Counted from the stretch's first letter, positions 1-11,324 are shown. The stretch is 64,000 nt of DNA from Catenulispora acidiphila DSM 44928 (GCF_000024025.1 NC_013131.1:9280229-9344228); one strand, 5' to 3'. Translations and numbers: made by a program. Notes: generated by a model not told the origin, from the letters alone.

Positions 1-1813
1 GCCGGCCCTCGGGCTGGCCCTGCTCGAATTCCAGGGCGACGGCCAGGAGTTCGCGCAGGTTCTCGATGCGGGTCTCGTCCTGCGGGTCGTCAGAGTCCTG
101 CAACTCCTGCAGCAGGCCGGTACGCTCCAGTATGGCTTCCAAGACGTGCGCGGGACCGTACTCGGCCGCCATCTCGCGCAGCTCGTCCATCATCTGCGTG
201 AAGCCCTGGACGGCCTTCACCGAGCGCGCCGCCAAGCCCGGTGCCTCGTCGGCGCGGCGCAGGGCGTCGCCGAAGGTGATGCGCTCGCGCGCGGACAGCC
301 GCTCCAGCGACTCCTCAGCCTTCTCGCCGATGCCGCGCTTGGGCGTGTTCAGGACGCGGCGGACCGAGACGATGTCGTCCTCGTTGGCCAGGGCGCGCAG
401 GTACGCCAGGGCGTCGCGCACTTCCTTGCGCTCGTAGAAGCGGACGCCGCCGACCACGCGGTAGGGCAGCCCGACGCGGACGAAGACTTCCTCGAAGACA
501 CGGGACTGCGCGTTGGTCCGGTAGAACACTGCGACGCCGCCGTAGGTGGTCTCCTTGGCGTCGGAGAGGCGGTCGATCTCCTCGGCGACGAACTGCGCCT
601 CGGAGTGCTCGTCGTCGGCGACGTAGCCGGTGATCAGCTTGCCGTCGCCGGAGTCCGTCCACAGGTTCTTGGCGCGGCGGCCCTTGTTGTTCTCGATGAC
701 GGCGTTCGCCGCGGTCAGGATCGTCTGCGTGGAGCGGTAGTTCTGCTCCAGCTTGATGACCTTGGCGTCCGGGTAGTCGCGCTCGAACTCGATGATGTTG
801 CGGATCGTCGCGCCGCGGAAGGCGTAGATGGACTGGTCGGCGTCGCCGACCACGCACAGCTCGGCCGGCGGCAGGTCCTCGGTGTTCAGGCCGGGGCGCA
901 CCAGGTCGCCGTCGACGGTGCGCTTCTCGTGCTGCCCGACCAGTTCCTTCACCAGCTGGTACTGCGCGGTGTTGGTGTCCTGGTACTCGTCGACCAGGAT
1001 GTTGCGGAAGCGGCGGCGGTAGTGCTCGGCGATCATCGGGAACGCCTGGAGCAGGTGCACCGTGGTCATGATGATGTCGTCGAAGTCCAGCGCCTTGGCC
1101 GCGGTCAGGCGGTCCGCGTACAGCCGATAGACCTGCGCGAGCTGGCGCTCGGCCTCGGTCTGCGCGCGGCTGGAGAAGGTGTCGTGGTCGACCAGCTCGT
1201 TCTTGAGCTTGGAGATCTGGCCGAGCATCGAGCGCGGCGTGGTCTTCTTCGGGTCGATCTCCAGATCGCGCAGCACCATGGTCATCAGGCGCTGGGAGTC
1301 GGCGGTGTCGTAGATCGAGAAGTTGCTCGGCAGCCCGGCGGTCTTGGCCTGGGCGCGCAGGATCCGGACGCAGGCGGAGTGGAACGTCGAGACCCACATC
1401 AGGCGGGCGCGCGGACCGACCAGCTCCTCGACGCGCTGGCGCATCTCGGCGGCGGCCTTGTTGGTGAAGGTGATCGCCAGGATCGAGCCGGGGTGCGCGT
1501 GCCGCTCGCCGACCAGGTAGGCGATCCGGTGCGCGAGCACGCGGGTCTTGCCCGAGCCGGCGCCGGCGATGATCAGCAGCGGGCCGCCGGCGTGCAGGAC
1601 CGCCTCGCGCTGCGGTTCGTTCAGGCCGTCGAGCAGCTTGCGCGCGGCGGCCGACTCCTCCGGCGGGACCCAGGCGTCCTCGGGCTCCTCCCAGCCGTCC
1701 CAGCCCTCGCGCTCGGCGTCGGACTCCTCCGCCCACGCCGGGGGTTCGGGCAGGGTCCGGTCGGTGTGACGCTCCTCGCCCGACCCCCGCTGCTCCCGGA
1801 TCGCGTCGAGCAT
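1..1813 (-). CDS. pcrA: UvrD/PcrA-type ATP-dependent DNA helicase, C-terminus off the window edge
   Basis: This is a superfamily 1A 3'-5' DNA helicase that unwinds DNA in repair and replication restart. About 604 residues are visible; the gene runs off the left edge. After an acidic, low-complexity N-terminus (about 50 residues) come LNEPQREAVLH (Q motif), the Walker A GAGSGKTRVLAHR, AITFTNKAAAEMRQRV (motif Ia), LVDEYQDTN (motif II, DEYQD), VVGDADQSIYAFRGA (motif III) and KLEQNYRS (motif IV). This order is typical of PcrA/UvrD. The ATG at 1813 gives the acidic leader seen in actinobacterial PcrA, but no strong ribosome site precedes it, so the start is tentative. The gene is divergent from the PIG-L gene at 2057. 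UvrD1 and PcrA cannot be separated without the missing end. Confidence 0.93.
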   Translation of the reverse strand, partial: MLDAIREQRGSGEERHTDRTLPEPPAWAEESDAEREGWDGWEEPEDAWVPPEESAAARKLLDGLNEPQREAVLHAGGPLLIIAGAGSGKTRVLAHRIAYLVGERHAHPGSILAITFTNKAAAEMRQRVEELVGPRARLMWVSTFHSACVRILRAQAKTAGLPSNFSIYDTADSQRLMTMVLRDLEIDPKKTTPRSMLGQISKLKNELVDHDTFSSRAQTEAERQLAQVYRLYADRLTAAKALDFDDIIMTTVHLLQAFPMIAEHYRRRFRNILVDEYQDTNTAQYQLVKELVGQHEKRTVDGDLVRPGLNTEDLPPAELCVVGDADQSIYAFRGATIRNIIEFERDYPDAKVIKLEQNYRSTQTILTAANAVIENNKGRRAKNLWTDSGDGKLITGYVADDEHSEAQFVAEEIDRLSDAKETTYGGVAVFYRTNAQSRVFEEVFVRVGLPYRVVGGVRFYERKEVRDALAYLRALANEDDIVSVRRVLNTPKRGIGEKAEESLERLSARERITFGDALRRADEAPGLAARSVKAVQGFTQMMDELREMAAEYGPAHVLEAILERTGLLQELQDSDDPQDETRIENLRELLAVALEFEQGQPEGR

Positions 1814-2056
1814 GGGGAACAACGGAAGGGCACCTGGGGCGAAGAGGGAAGAACTCACTCAAGGATTTTCGCAGACCGCACCGACAACTCGGGGGCGGTC
1901 GCCGAGATGGGACGGTCACCTGGGCCGATACCCGTGCCGCCGGTGGACACGCGACAATGGTTCGGTACCCGGAACACCGGCGGCCGTGCCGGTGTTGCCC
2001 CGAGTGGGGAGCATCCGCTCCTTCAGAAGCAGGCACGCCCCGAACCAGGAGCCCCC

Positions 2057-2776
2057 ATGCCCGAGGCCAGCGTCCCCTCCCGCGTCCTCGTCGTCACCGC
2101 GCACCCCGACGACGTCGACTTCGGTGCCGCCGGTACCGTCGCGACCTGGACCGACGCCGGGATCGAGGTCGTCTACGCGATCATGACCAGCGGCGAAGCC
2201 GGCGAGGCGTTCCCGGACACGCCGCGCTCGGAGGTGGCGGCGCTGCGCGAGTCCGAGCAGATCGCCGCGGCCAAGTGCGTCGGCGTGACCGACGTCCGCT
2301 TCCTGCACTGGCCCGACGGCCGCCTGACGCCCTCGCTGGACCTGCGCCGCGACATCTCGCGCGTGATCCGCCAGGTCCGCCCCGACCGCGCCCTGATCCC
2401 CTCCGCCGAGCTGGACCTGGAGCGCATCTACGCCTCCCACCCCGACCACCGCGCCGTCGGCGAGGCGGCCATCGCCGCGGTCTACCCCGACGCCCGCAAC
2501 CCCTGGGCGCACCCCGAGCTGCTCGAGGTCGAAGGCCTGGAGCCGTGGACGGTCCCGGAGACCTGGGTGATGTCGATGAAGAATGCCGAGCACGCCGTGG
2601 ACATCACCGACGTCTTCGACCGCAAGCTCGCCGCGCTCCAGGCGCACGCCTCGCAGACCAACGGCCACACCGATCTGGAGGGCATGCTGCGCACCTGGGG
2701 CGGAGCCGTCGCGCAGCGGCTGGGGCTGGGCGAGGACCGGATCGCCGAGGCGTTCCAGATCGTCAACACCCGCTGA
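2057..2776 (+). CDS. PIG-L family (LmbE-like) deacetylase
   Basis: This 239-residue cytosolic protein belongs to the zinc-dependent PIG-L/LmbE N-acetyl-glucosaminyl deacetylase fold, which includes MshB and Mca of mycothiol metabolism. The N-terminal AHPDDVDFGAAGT (about residues 15-27) carries the metal-binding HPDD motif. SHPDHRAVG (about residue 130) supplies the second histidine set. The length is close to a bare PIG-L domain and shorter than typical Mca, so the substrate is not assigned. The ATG at 2057 follows AGGAG with a 6-nt spacer. The gene stands alone: pcrA diverges upstream and glnD converges from the right, leaving a 51-nt gap. The family call is sure; the substrate is not. Confidence 0.88.
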   Translation: MPEASVPSRVLVVTAHPDDVDFGAAGTVATWTDAGIEVVYAIMTSGEAGEAFPDTPRSEVAALRESEQIAAAKCVGVTDVRFLHWPDGRLTPSLDLRRDISRVIRQVRPDRALIPSAELDLERIYASHPDHRAVGEAAIAAVYPDARNPWAHPELLEVEGLEPWTVPETWVMSMKNAEHAVDITDVFDRKLAALQAHASQTNGHTDLEGMLRTWGGAVAQRLGLGEDRIAEAFQIVNTR

Positions 2777-2827
2777 CCGCTGCTCAACTGGTCAGGACTG
2801 GTCAGCAAGGTCGAGCGCGGCAGCGGC

Positions 2828-5325
2828 TCACAGAACCTCGGCCACAGCCGCCGCCACACGTTGCGCCGCATCGTCGGACAGCGGCGCGCCGGTGGCGGTG
2901 ACGACGTAGAACACGTCGACCGCTTCGGCGCCGAGCGTCGAGACGCGCGCCGAGCGCACCGAGACACCCGTCCTGGCGAGCACCGAGGCGACGCGGTAGA
3001 GCAGCCCCGGCGCGTCGCGCGCCTTGACCTCCAGCACGGTCGCCGAAGCCGAAGCGCCGGGCAGCACAACCACGCTCGGCGCGGCGACCAGGCGGTTGCG
3101 GCGTTCGTCGGCGTCGCGGCTGGCGAGGCGGCCGGCGACGTCCAGCGTGCCGGCGACGGCCGCGCGCACGTCCTCGCGGAGCCGGTCCTGCAAGGCGGTG
3201 CTCCAGTCGGCGGCGACCAGCCAGCGCTGGACGACGACGCCGTCGACGGTCTCGGTGGTGGCGGCGCGGATCGTCAGGCGGCGTAAGGCCAAAACGCCCG
3301 CGACGGCAGCGAGGATGCCGATCCGGTCGGGCGCCGCGACGGACACCGTCTGCGCACCTTCCAGCTCGACGACGAGTCCGTCGGCCGAGGCACGGCTCCG
3401 CGCGGCCAGCTCGGCCGCGCGCGCCGGATCCGACGGCTCGGCGACCGGCGGGTCGACGCCGAGGAGCGCGGCCTCGGCACGGACCGTGAGGCCGTGGTAG
3501 AGACCGGCGCGCCAGGGGTTCCACGCCGCGGGACCGGTCGCCTTGCTGTCGGCTTCGGAGAGCGTGTGCAGCAGACGTAGCGCTTCCAGGCGCGGGGCGG
3601 CCAGCTCGGCCAGGGCGGCGAGGAGCGCCTCGACGGTGGCCGGGTCGTCGGGATCGCGCGCGGTGGCGAGATCGGGCAGCAGCAGGTGGTGGCGCACCAA
3701 GCCGGTCAGGGTACTGACATCGGCGGCGTTGAACCCGAACGCGGGCGCCAGTTCCCGGGTCAGGACGGCACCGATCTCGGAGTGGTCGCCGGGCAGTCCC
3801 TTGCCGACGTCGTGCAGCAGCGCGGCGACCAGCAGCAGGTCGGGGCGGTCGACGCGGCGCGCCAGATCGGCGGCGGCGACGACGGTCTCCAGCGTGTGCC
3901 GGTCGACGGTGTGGATGTGCAGGCTGTTCCGCTGTGGCAGAGACCTGATACGCCGCCATTCGGGCAGCAGCGCGTGCAGGATGCCGGAGCGGTCGAGCGC
4001 CTCCCACACCGGGATGAGCCCGGGTCCGGCGCCGAGCAGCGTCACGAACGCCTCCCGCGCCTCCCGCGGCCACGGACGCGGCAGCGGAGCCGACTCCTCG
4101 GCGAGGCGGCGCAAGGTGTTGGGAGCGAAGGAGAGGTCTGATTCGGCGGTCGCGGCGGCGGCACGGAGCACCAGCACGGGATCGCGCGACGGAGCGCCGG
4201 CGCGGGCGAGGTAGACCTCGCCGTCCTGCTCCACGACGCCGTCGGCGAGCGGACGCCGCACGGGGCGCCGCCCCGGACTGCGCGCCGCCAGCGCCGCGTC
4301 GACTTGGCGCCAGGCGGCTTCGGCGGCGTAGGCGATGGTGGTGGCGGCTTCGGCCACGCGGCGCAGGAGGAGGTCGGCGTCGGTGGTGTAGAGCTCTGCG
4401 ACGGCGGGGGTGGCCAGCGAAGTAGCGGGCGCTGCCGACGAAACGCTGGGACCTTCGCCGGCGGACTCACCGCCCAAGCCGACCCCTGTCGCATCGCCTG
4501 CCGACCCGAGGTCGGCGGCGAACAACTCGTTGTGCTCGAGCGGCTGGGTCAGAGTCCTATCATCGTGCTCGCCCAGCACTCTGGCGTCTCGCAGCAGCGC
4601 CGCGACGCCGTCCTGCTCTTGCAGCAACAAGCGGTCCAGCGCGCGCCCGGAAACCGTGTGCAGCGCGTCCCGCACGTCCAGCAGGAACTCGCGGGCTCGC
4701 TCCGGCGCGCCGTGCGGCACATCGACCAGCCAGGTCGCCGAGATGAAGCGGAGCATCGTGGAGTCGCGAAGCCCTCCGCGAGCCTCCTTCAGGTCGCCTT
4801 CGAGGCGGTAGGCGAGTTCGCCGTGGCGTGACAGCCGCGAGGCGTACTCCTCACGCAGATCGCCCAGGCGCCGTGCGGCGTCGCGGCGCCAGTCGGCGAA
4901 GACGCCCGCGCGGACCGACGCCACGAGCTGCGTGTCGCCGGCGACCAGGCGCGCGTCGAGGAGTCCGGCCGCCACCGCCAGATCGGTGCGGGCGAGTTCG
5001 AGGGCTTCCTCGACGGTGCGGACCGAGTGGTCCAGCTTCACGCCCGAATCCCAGACCGGGTACCAGATCTTGTCCGCTATCTGCGCGACGGCCTCAAGGG
5101 GCAGCGATGCCGCGTGCAGCAGGACCACGTCCAGGTCCGAGCCGGGCGACAGTTCCTGGCGGCCGTAGCCACCGACCGCCACCAAGGCGATGCCGGGCTC
5201 GTCCGGGAGCAGGGAGGCCAGAAAGGCGTCCGCGGCGTCCGAGCGCGCACGCCGGACGGCCGGCCCGATCTGCTGATCGGGCCGGCCACCGGCTCCCTCA
5301 CCGTTCCGCTCCGCGTGCCGCTCCA

Positions 5326-5326
<1 letters not shown>
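2828..5326 (-). CDS. glnD: PII-protein nucleotidyltransferase/nucleotidyl-removing enzyme GlnD
   Basis: GlnD modifies the PII protein in response to nitrogen status. In actinomycetes this has been shown to be adenylylation; in enterics it is uridylylation. The 832 residues show the nucleotidyltransferase motif GGYGRQELSPGSDLDVVLLH (about 55-75), an HD hydrolase domain (LLHDVGKG and VRHHLLLPD, about 465-560) and two C-terminal ACT domains starting near 655 and 755. A Gly/Ser/Ala-rich stretch (about 285-320) interrupts the central helical domain. The GTG at 5326 shares its G with the glnK stop (TAGTG), so translation is probably coupled. An upstream in-frame ATG at 5473 would bury glnD in glnK and has Arg/Gly-rich non-native sequence; I rejected it. 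Last gene of amtB-glnK-glnD. Confidence 0.93.
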
Positions 5327-7061
<1,735 letters not shown>

Positions 7062-7168
7062 CGCTTCTCCCTCACCTGATTCGACGGATGATGGGAAGGA
7101 GCCTGGCGGCGCACCGTTTCCGGGGGCGCCGCCGAGTGTTTCGAGGCCGTGACAGATGCCCCGCCAGT

Positions 7169-7244
7169 GTTACATCCGGGTGAACTTGTCCCGGCGGGCG
7201 AGATAAGTCCGTTACAAAACGGACATGTATCAGCATGCTGTTAC
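7169..7244. promoter_or_regulatory. amtB upstream region with GTTAC half-sites (possible GlnR site)
   Basis: The 201-nt gap between amtB and nsdA is the least GC-rich stretch nearby. It holds three GTTAC words at 7169, 7211 and 7240. The published GlnR operator of Streptomyces alternates GTnAC and GAAAC boxes at 6-nt spacing. Here the partners six bases on are only partial (GTGAA at 7180, GACAT at 7222). The placement 108-183 nt upstream of amtB is right for a nitrogen operator, but the match is loose and this remains inference. Confidence 0.35.
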
Positions 7245-7262
7245 TACGGTGCGATCATCCGT

Positions 7263-8726
7263 TCACGCCGCGGCGGGCAGCACCGCCAGCGTGCGCTCGT
7301 GGACCTCGCGGACCGATCGGACGTCCGGATAGCGCGCGAACAGGTTGCCCGCGGTCGTCCGCAGCCGGTCTTCGACCCGTTTGGAGCGCAGCCGCTGCAC
7401 CAGCTCGGCGCCGCCGTGCAGGTAGGCGACCGCCGCCTCCGGCTCGCGCTGCTGGAGCCGGACCGTCGCCATCCCGACCACGTTCAGCGCGCGGCTGCGC
7501 AGATAGGAGTCGTCGGCCGAGAGCAGTTCCACGGCCCGGTCGATGTTCTTCGCCGCCTGCTCGGTGAGCTGCGGATAGCGATACGCCAGGTCGCGGAAGG
7601 AGTGGCCGTTCTCGCCGTAGAGCTCGGCCTCGGTGAAGAACGCTATCCACGACGGGTCGCCGCCGCGGGTGCGGTCGCCGCCGGCGCCGTTGCTCCCGCG
7701 CTCGGCTCGGTCCTGCCCGGCGGGGAAGTCGCCGGGGAACAGGTCCTCGGCGGCGGCCACGGCGCGGCGGCAGTTGTCGCTGTCGCCGAGGTTGGCGTAG
7801 GCGCGCGCCTCCATCGCGGCCAGCAGCGACTGCACGCGCGCGGTGGTGGTGCCGTGGCTGCCGTACTGGGCCAGGTGGACCAGTTCCAGGGCGTCCTGCG
7901 GGCGGTTGATGTGGATCATCTGGCGGGACATGGTCGCCAGGACGAGCGCGCCCAGCGGGGTGTCGCCGGCCTCGCGGGCGGCGTGCAGGGCGAGGACGAA
8001 GTAGCGCTGGGCCGAGGGCTGCATGCCGATGTCGTAGGCCATCCAACCGGCGAGGAGCGCCAATTCCGCGGCGGTGCGGAACAGGCGCTCCGACAGGGCC
8101 GGGGCGTAGTTGTCCCGTAACAGCTCGGTGACTTCGTGCAACTGCCCGACCACGGCCATGCGGCGCAGGCCGCCGCCGCACTGCGCGTCCCAGCCGCGGA
8201 ACAGGCGCGTGGTCTCCTCCAGGCGGTCCATCTCCTCGGCGGTGACCCGGCCGGGCAGCCGGCCGTTGACGGAGTGCTGCTCCGGGACCGGGCTGAGCCA
8301 GCGCTTCATCGGCTCGATCAGCGACGGGCCGGCGGACAGCGACAGCGAGGTGCCCAGGAAGCCGCGGCGGTTGAGCATCAGGTCGCTGCGGGCGAAGTCG
8401 CCGAGCAGCTCGATCGAGCGCCGCCCGGCCCACGGCAGGTCCACCCCGGAGGTGGCCGGCGGCGCGGCGGGCTCGCGCAGGCCGAGCTCGGCGTGCGTGA
8501 TGACGGTGCCGAAGCGCTCGGAGAAGAGTTCGACGAGGATGCGCGGGGCGGGGTCGCGGGGGTGCTCGCCGTCGAGCCAGCGGCGTACGCGCGAGGTGTC
8601 GGTGGAGACGTGGGCCGCCCCCAGCTGTCTGGCGCGTTTGTTGACCAGTCTCGCCAGTTCCCCCTTCGACCACCCGGAACGCTGGAACCAAGAATTGAGG
8701 AGTTCGTTGGGCGGCTTGCCGGTCAT
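7263..8726 (-). CDS. nsdA: NsdA-like regulator of differentiation (HTH plus TPR-like repeats)
   Basis: This 487-residue protein matches NsdA, a Streptomyces protein that represses sporulation and antibiotic production and whose gene adjoins amtB-glnK-glnD in Streptomyces. Residues about 5-70 form an XRE-like helix-turn-helix (SKGELARLVNKRARQ, STDTSRVRRWLDGEHPRDP). Residues about 190-480 are alpha-helical and TPR-like, with LAGWMAYDIGMQPSAQRYF and AMEARAYANLGD. A Tat-like NRRGFLGTSLSLS string at about 118-130 is internal and probably not a signal. The ATG at 8726 follows AGGGGG. Synteny and architecture support the name; function in this organism is inferred. Confidence 0.82.
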   Translation of the reverse strand: MTGKPPNELLNSWFQRSGWSKGELARLVNKRARQLGAAHVSTDTSRVRRWLDGEHPRDPAPRILVELFSERFGTVITHAELGLREPAAPPATSGVDLPWAGRRSIELLGDFARSDLMLNRRGFLGTSLSLSAGPSLIEPMKRWLSPVPEQHSVNGRLPGRVTAEEMDRLEETTRLFRGWDAQCGGGLRRMAVVGQLHEVTELLRDNYAPALSERLFRTAAELALLAGWMAYDIGMQPSAQRYFVLALHAAREAGDTPLGALVLATMSRQMIHINRPQDALELVHLAQYGSHGTTTARVQSLLAAMEARAYANLGDSDNCRRAVAAAEDLFPGDFPAGQDRAERGSNGAGGDRTRGGDPSWIAFFTEAELYGENGHSFRDLAYRYPQLTEQAAKNIDRAVELLSADDSYLRSRALNVVGMATVRLQQREPEAAVAYLHGGAELVQRLRSKRVEDRLRTTAGNLFARYPDVRSVREVHERTLAVLPAAA

Positions 8727-8952
8727 TCTTTGTTGCCCCCTGGAGATTCACGCCGGTCCGGCCGGAATGCGAAACCCTGTGTTGCAGAACGTAACCGCAC
8801 CGCGACGATGCCCGCAGCCGAACGTTTTCGAACACCGCGATTCGCCAGTCTTCGCCACCTTGTCGAACCAGAAGTGGTCGGACGACACAGGTCTAACGAC
8901 CATCCCGGGCGGGCAGCGTGACCCCGAGGCGTCCGTCGGCGTTGGAGGAAGC

Positions 8953-9492
8953 ATGCGAGTACGCCTGGGGGGCAGCCGCCACACCCATGCCCGGCCCGCG
9001 CCGGCCCTGCGCCTGCCCGCGGCCTACGACCTGCTGGACGTCCCGGCCGCCGCGGGCCACCGCGTCCTGCTCCAGCTCGAACGCCTCGGCACCCCGCTCG
9101 GCCCGGTGCTGACCGTCCAGCCGGCCGGCCCGGGCCACGAACCGGTCAGCGGAAGCAGGCTGCGCTTCTTCGTCGAGGCCGGCACCACAGCCTCCTTCCT
9201 CGCGGACCTGAAGGACCTGGGCTGGGACCCCGACGACACCGACATCCGCACCATCGGCGTGGTCCTCGCCGCCGAGACCCCGCTGCCGCCGGCGAGCAGC
9301 GCACGCTGGGTGCGGCCACCGGAGACGATGGCGGCCGGGACGCCCCTGGGGAAGTTAGAGGCGCCGGGGTCGCAGGGCGAGCGGTTGACGGGAGTGCTGC
9401 CGCCGGCGCGGCTGCTGCTCGGGGCGCTGGCGCATGCTTGCCGGCGGGCTGAGGGGCGACGATTCTTGTTCGCTGGATGCCGGGCCGGGTGA
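8953..9492 (+). CDS. Truncated primase/polymerase-like protein (C-terminal part only)
   Basis: This 179-residue protein resembles the C-terminal part of the actinobacterial primase/polymerase-like (prim-pol) family encoded between nsdA and ftsY in Streptomyces. Shared elements are the LPAAYDLLDVP block (about 22-32), GHRVLLQLERLGTPLGPV, RLRFFVEAGTTASFLADL, a WD...DIRTIG strand, WVRPPE and ARLLLGALAHA. The family's N-terminal cysteine-rich CxC-type segment is absent, and no in-frame sequence for it lies upstream. The ATG at 8953 follows GGAGG with a 4-nt spacer, so the short form looks like a real gene. The last ~16 residues (RRAEGRRFLFAGCRAG) are encoded by the first unit of the 90-bp repeat, suggesting the original C-terminus was altered. 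Confidence 0.62.
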   Translation: MRVRLGGSRHTHARPAPALRLPAAYDLLDVPAAAGHRVLLQLERLGTPLGPVLTVQPAGPGHEPVSGSRLRFFVEAGTTASFLADLKDLGWDPDDTDIRTIGVVLAAETPLPPASSARWVRPPETMAAGTPLGKLEAPGSQGERLTGVLPPARLLLGALAHACRRAEGRRFLFAGCRAG

Positions 9493-9905
9493 GAGCTGGG
9501 CTTCGGGCAGCCAGTTCCTCCTTGCAGAACGCCGAGCGGCTGAGGCACGCGGTACCAGCTCGCTGAATGCCGAGCCAGCTAGAGGGCTGCGCTCGGGCAG
9601 CCAGCTCCCACTTGCAGAACGCCGAGCGGCTGAGGCACGCGGTTCAAGCTCGCCGGATGCCGAGCCGGGTAAGAGCTGCACTTCGGGCAGCCAGCTCCCA
9701 CTTGCAGAACACCGAGCGGCTGAGGCACGCGGTTCAAGCTCGCCGGATGCCGAGCCGGGTAAGAGCTGCACTTCGGGCAGCCAGCTCCCACTTGCAGAAC
9801 GCCGAGCGGCTGAGGCACGTGGTTCAAGCTCGCCGGATGCCGAGCCGGGTAGAAGACTGCGCTCGAGCAGCCAGCTGCTGCTAGCACAACGCCGAACCGG
9901 CTAGC
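9446..9905. repeat. Five tandem 90-bp units between a CDS end and ftsY
   Basis: An imperfect direct repeat has a period of exactly 90 bp. The marker CCAGCTCCCACTTGCAGAAC recurs at 9511 (diverged), 9601, 9691, 9781 and 9871 (diverged). GCGGCTGAGG recurs at 9446 (diverged), 9536, 9626, 9716 and 9806. The middle units are over 95% alike by eye. Each unit holds GAGCTG...CAGCTC with a nested GCTGC...GCAGC, so each could fold into a hairpin. The array fills the gap 9493-9905 and runs back into the preceding reading frame. From 9905 to 10081 I see only a weak further copy (CTGCGCTCGGGC at 9963) and no gene. The unit is a multiple of three, so its six-frame translations look like repeat proteins, but no start site supports one. 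Confidence 0.93.
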
Positions 9906-10081
9906 TCTCTGTGCTTTGGCAAGGGCTCCTGTTCGCGGGCGGCAGCCGGACCGGGCAGCGGCCTGCGCTCGGGCTGTCGGCTTCTGCTGATCGCGCGCCG
10001 TCGCCCGACAGCGGTCTGACCGCCGCTCCCGCTTGTCCGGGCCGCTCGGAGCGCCCGGCTTCGCGTGCGAGGATGTCTGTC

Positions 10082-11269
10082 ATGGAGTTCCTCGTCATCG
10101 GCATCATCATCGCGGCCATAGCCGTCATCGGCGCGACCGCCCTGTTCTACCGTGCCCGAGGCCGTCGTCGTCCGGTGGCGCCGCCGGCTGCGGGTCCGTC
10201 TGTGACGGGTTCGGCGCAGGGGGTGCCGGCCGGGGGCGGGGGGACCGCTGTGGCTGAGCGGGCGCCGCCTGTCGTCGAGGCCGCGCCGGTGGCGGCCGAG
10301 GCCGAGGTGCTGCCGGAGATCGAGGTTCCCGAGCCGACCGCCGGGCGGCTGGTGCGGCTGCGGTCGCGGCTGTCGCGGTCGCAGGGGACGTTGGGGCAGG
10401 GTCTGCTGAAGCTGCTGAGCCGGGACAAGCTCGACGAGGCGACGTGGGAGGAGATCGAGGACACCTTGATCGCCGCCGACCTCGGGGTCGGACCCGCGAC
10501 CGAGCTGGTCGGGCGGCTGCGGACGAACACGCGCGTGCAGGGCAGCCGGACCGTGGACGAGGCTCGGGCGCTGCTGCGCGAGGAGCTGATCGCGCTGATC
10601 GACCCGACGCTGGACCGCTCGCTGAAGGTCGCCAAGCACCCCGCCGCCGACGGCGCGCCGGAGCGTCCGGCCGTGGCGATGGTGGTCGGTGTGAACGGGA
10701 CCGGCAAGACCACGACCACCGGCAAGCTCGCGCGGGTGCTGGTCGCCGACGGCTACACCGTCGTGCTCGGCGCCGCCGACACCTTCCGGGCCGCGGCCGC
10801 CGACCAGCTCCAGACCTGGGGTCAGCGGGTCGGCGCCTACACCGTGCGCGGTGCCGAGGGCGCGGACCCGGCGTCGGTGGCGTTCGAGGCGGTGAAGGAG
10901 GGCACGGGCATGGGCGTGGACACCGTGCTCATCGACACCGCCGGGCGGCTGCACACCAAGACCGGTCTGATGGACGAGCTGGGCAAGGTCAAGCGGGTCG
11001 CCGAGAAGCAGGGCACGGTCGACGAGGTCCTGCTGGTCCTGGACGCCACCACCGGCCAGAACGGCCTGGTGCAGGCCCGGGTGTTCGCCGAGGTGGTGGA
11101 CGTCACCGGCATCGTGCTCACCAAGCTCGACGGCACCGCCAAGGGCGGCATCGTGGTCGCCGTGCAGAAGGAGCTGGGCGTCCCGGTCAAGCTCGTCGGG
11201 CTCGGCGAGGGTCCGGACGACCTGGCGCCGTTCGACCCCGAGGCGTTCGTCGACGCGCTGCTGCAGTAA
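10082..11269 (+). CDS. ftsY: Signal recognition particle receptor FtsY
   Basis: FtsY is the SRP receptor GTPase that docks ribosome-SRP complexes at the membrane translocon. The 395 residues start with one hydrophobic segment (EFLVIGIIIAAIAVIGATAL) typical of actinobacterial FtsY, then a Pro/Ala-rich linker to about residue 75. The NG domain follows, with GVNGTGKTTTTGKLA (G1), ADTFRAAAADQL (G2), DTAGRLHTK (G3), TKLDGTAKGG (G4) and the closing GLGEGPDDLAPFD. The ATG at 10082 has GAGG at a 9-nt spacing; an in-frame ATG at 10073 sits directly on that site and is less likely. A strong terminator follows. ffh is not in the window. Confidence 0.96.
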   Translation: MEFLVIGIIIAAIAVIGATALFYRARGRRRPVAPPAAGPSVTGSAQGVPAGGGGTAVAERAPPVVEAAPVAAEAEVLPEIEVPEPTAGRLVRLRSRLSRSQGTLGQGLLKLLSRDKLDEATWEEIEDTLIAADLGVGPATELVGRLRTNTRVQGSRTVDEARALLREELIALIDPTLDRSLKVAKHPAADGAPERPAVAMVVGVNGTGKTTTTGKLARVLVADGYTVVLGAADTFRAAAADQLQTWGQRVGAYTVRGAEGADPASVAFEAVKEGTGMGVDTVLIDTAGRLHTKTGLMDELGKVKRVAEKQGTVDEVLLVLDATTGQNGLVQARVFAEVVDVTGIVLTKLDGTAKGGIVVAVQKELGVPVKLVGLGEGPDDLAPFDPEAFVDALLQ

Positions 11270-11281
11270 TCCGGGAACACA

Positions 11282-11311
11282 AAAGGGCGGCCGGATCTCC
11301 GGCCGCCCTTT
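11282..11311. terminator. Bidirectional terminator between ftsY and the converging gene
   Basis: A perfect 14-bp inverted repeat, AAAGGGCGGCCGGA and its complement, is separated by 2 nt. It has A and T tracts on both sides and lies 12 nt after the ftsY stop and 13 nt from the stop of the convergent gene, so it can serve both. Confidence 0.92.
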
Positions 11312-11324
11312 CTCGTGCCCGGTC

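Noticed and set aside
146-2036. Long open frames antisense to pcrA
   Set aside because: High GC makes long shadow frames; the pcrA frame carries all helicase motifs, the others none.
9640-9760. tRNA-like GGTTCAAGCTC words
   Set aside because: Only the T-loop-like word is present; no acceptor or anticodon stems can be formed.
9567-9884. Repeat protein encoded by the 90-bp array on either strand
   Set aside because: All frames stay open because the unit is a multiple of three; none has a ribosome site, and composition shows no coding bias.
9446-9905. CRISPR array
   Set aside because: Period is 90 bp with no short repeat alternating with unique spacers; adjacent units are alike along their whole length.
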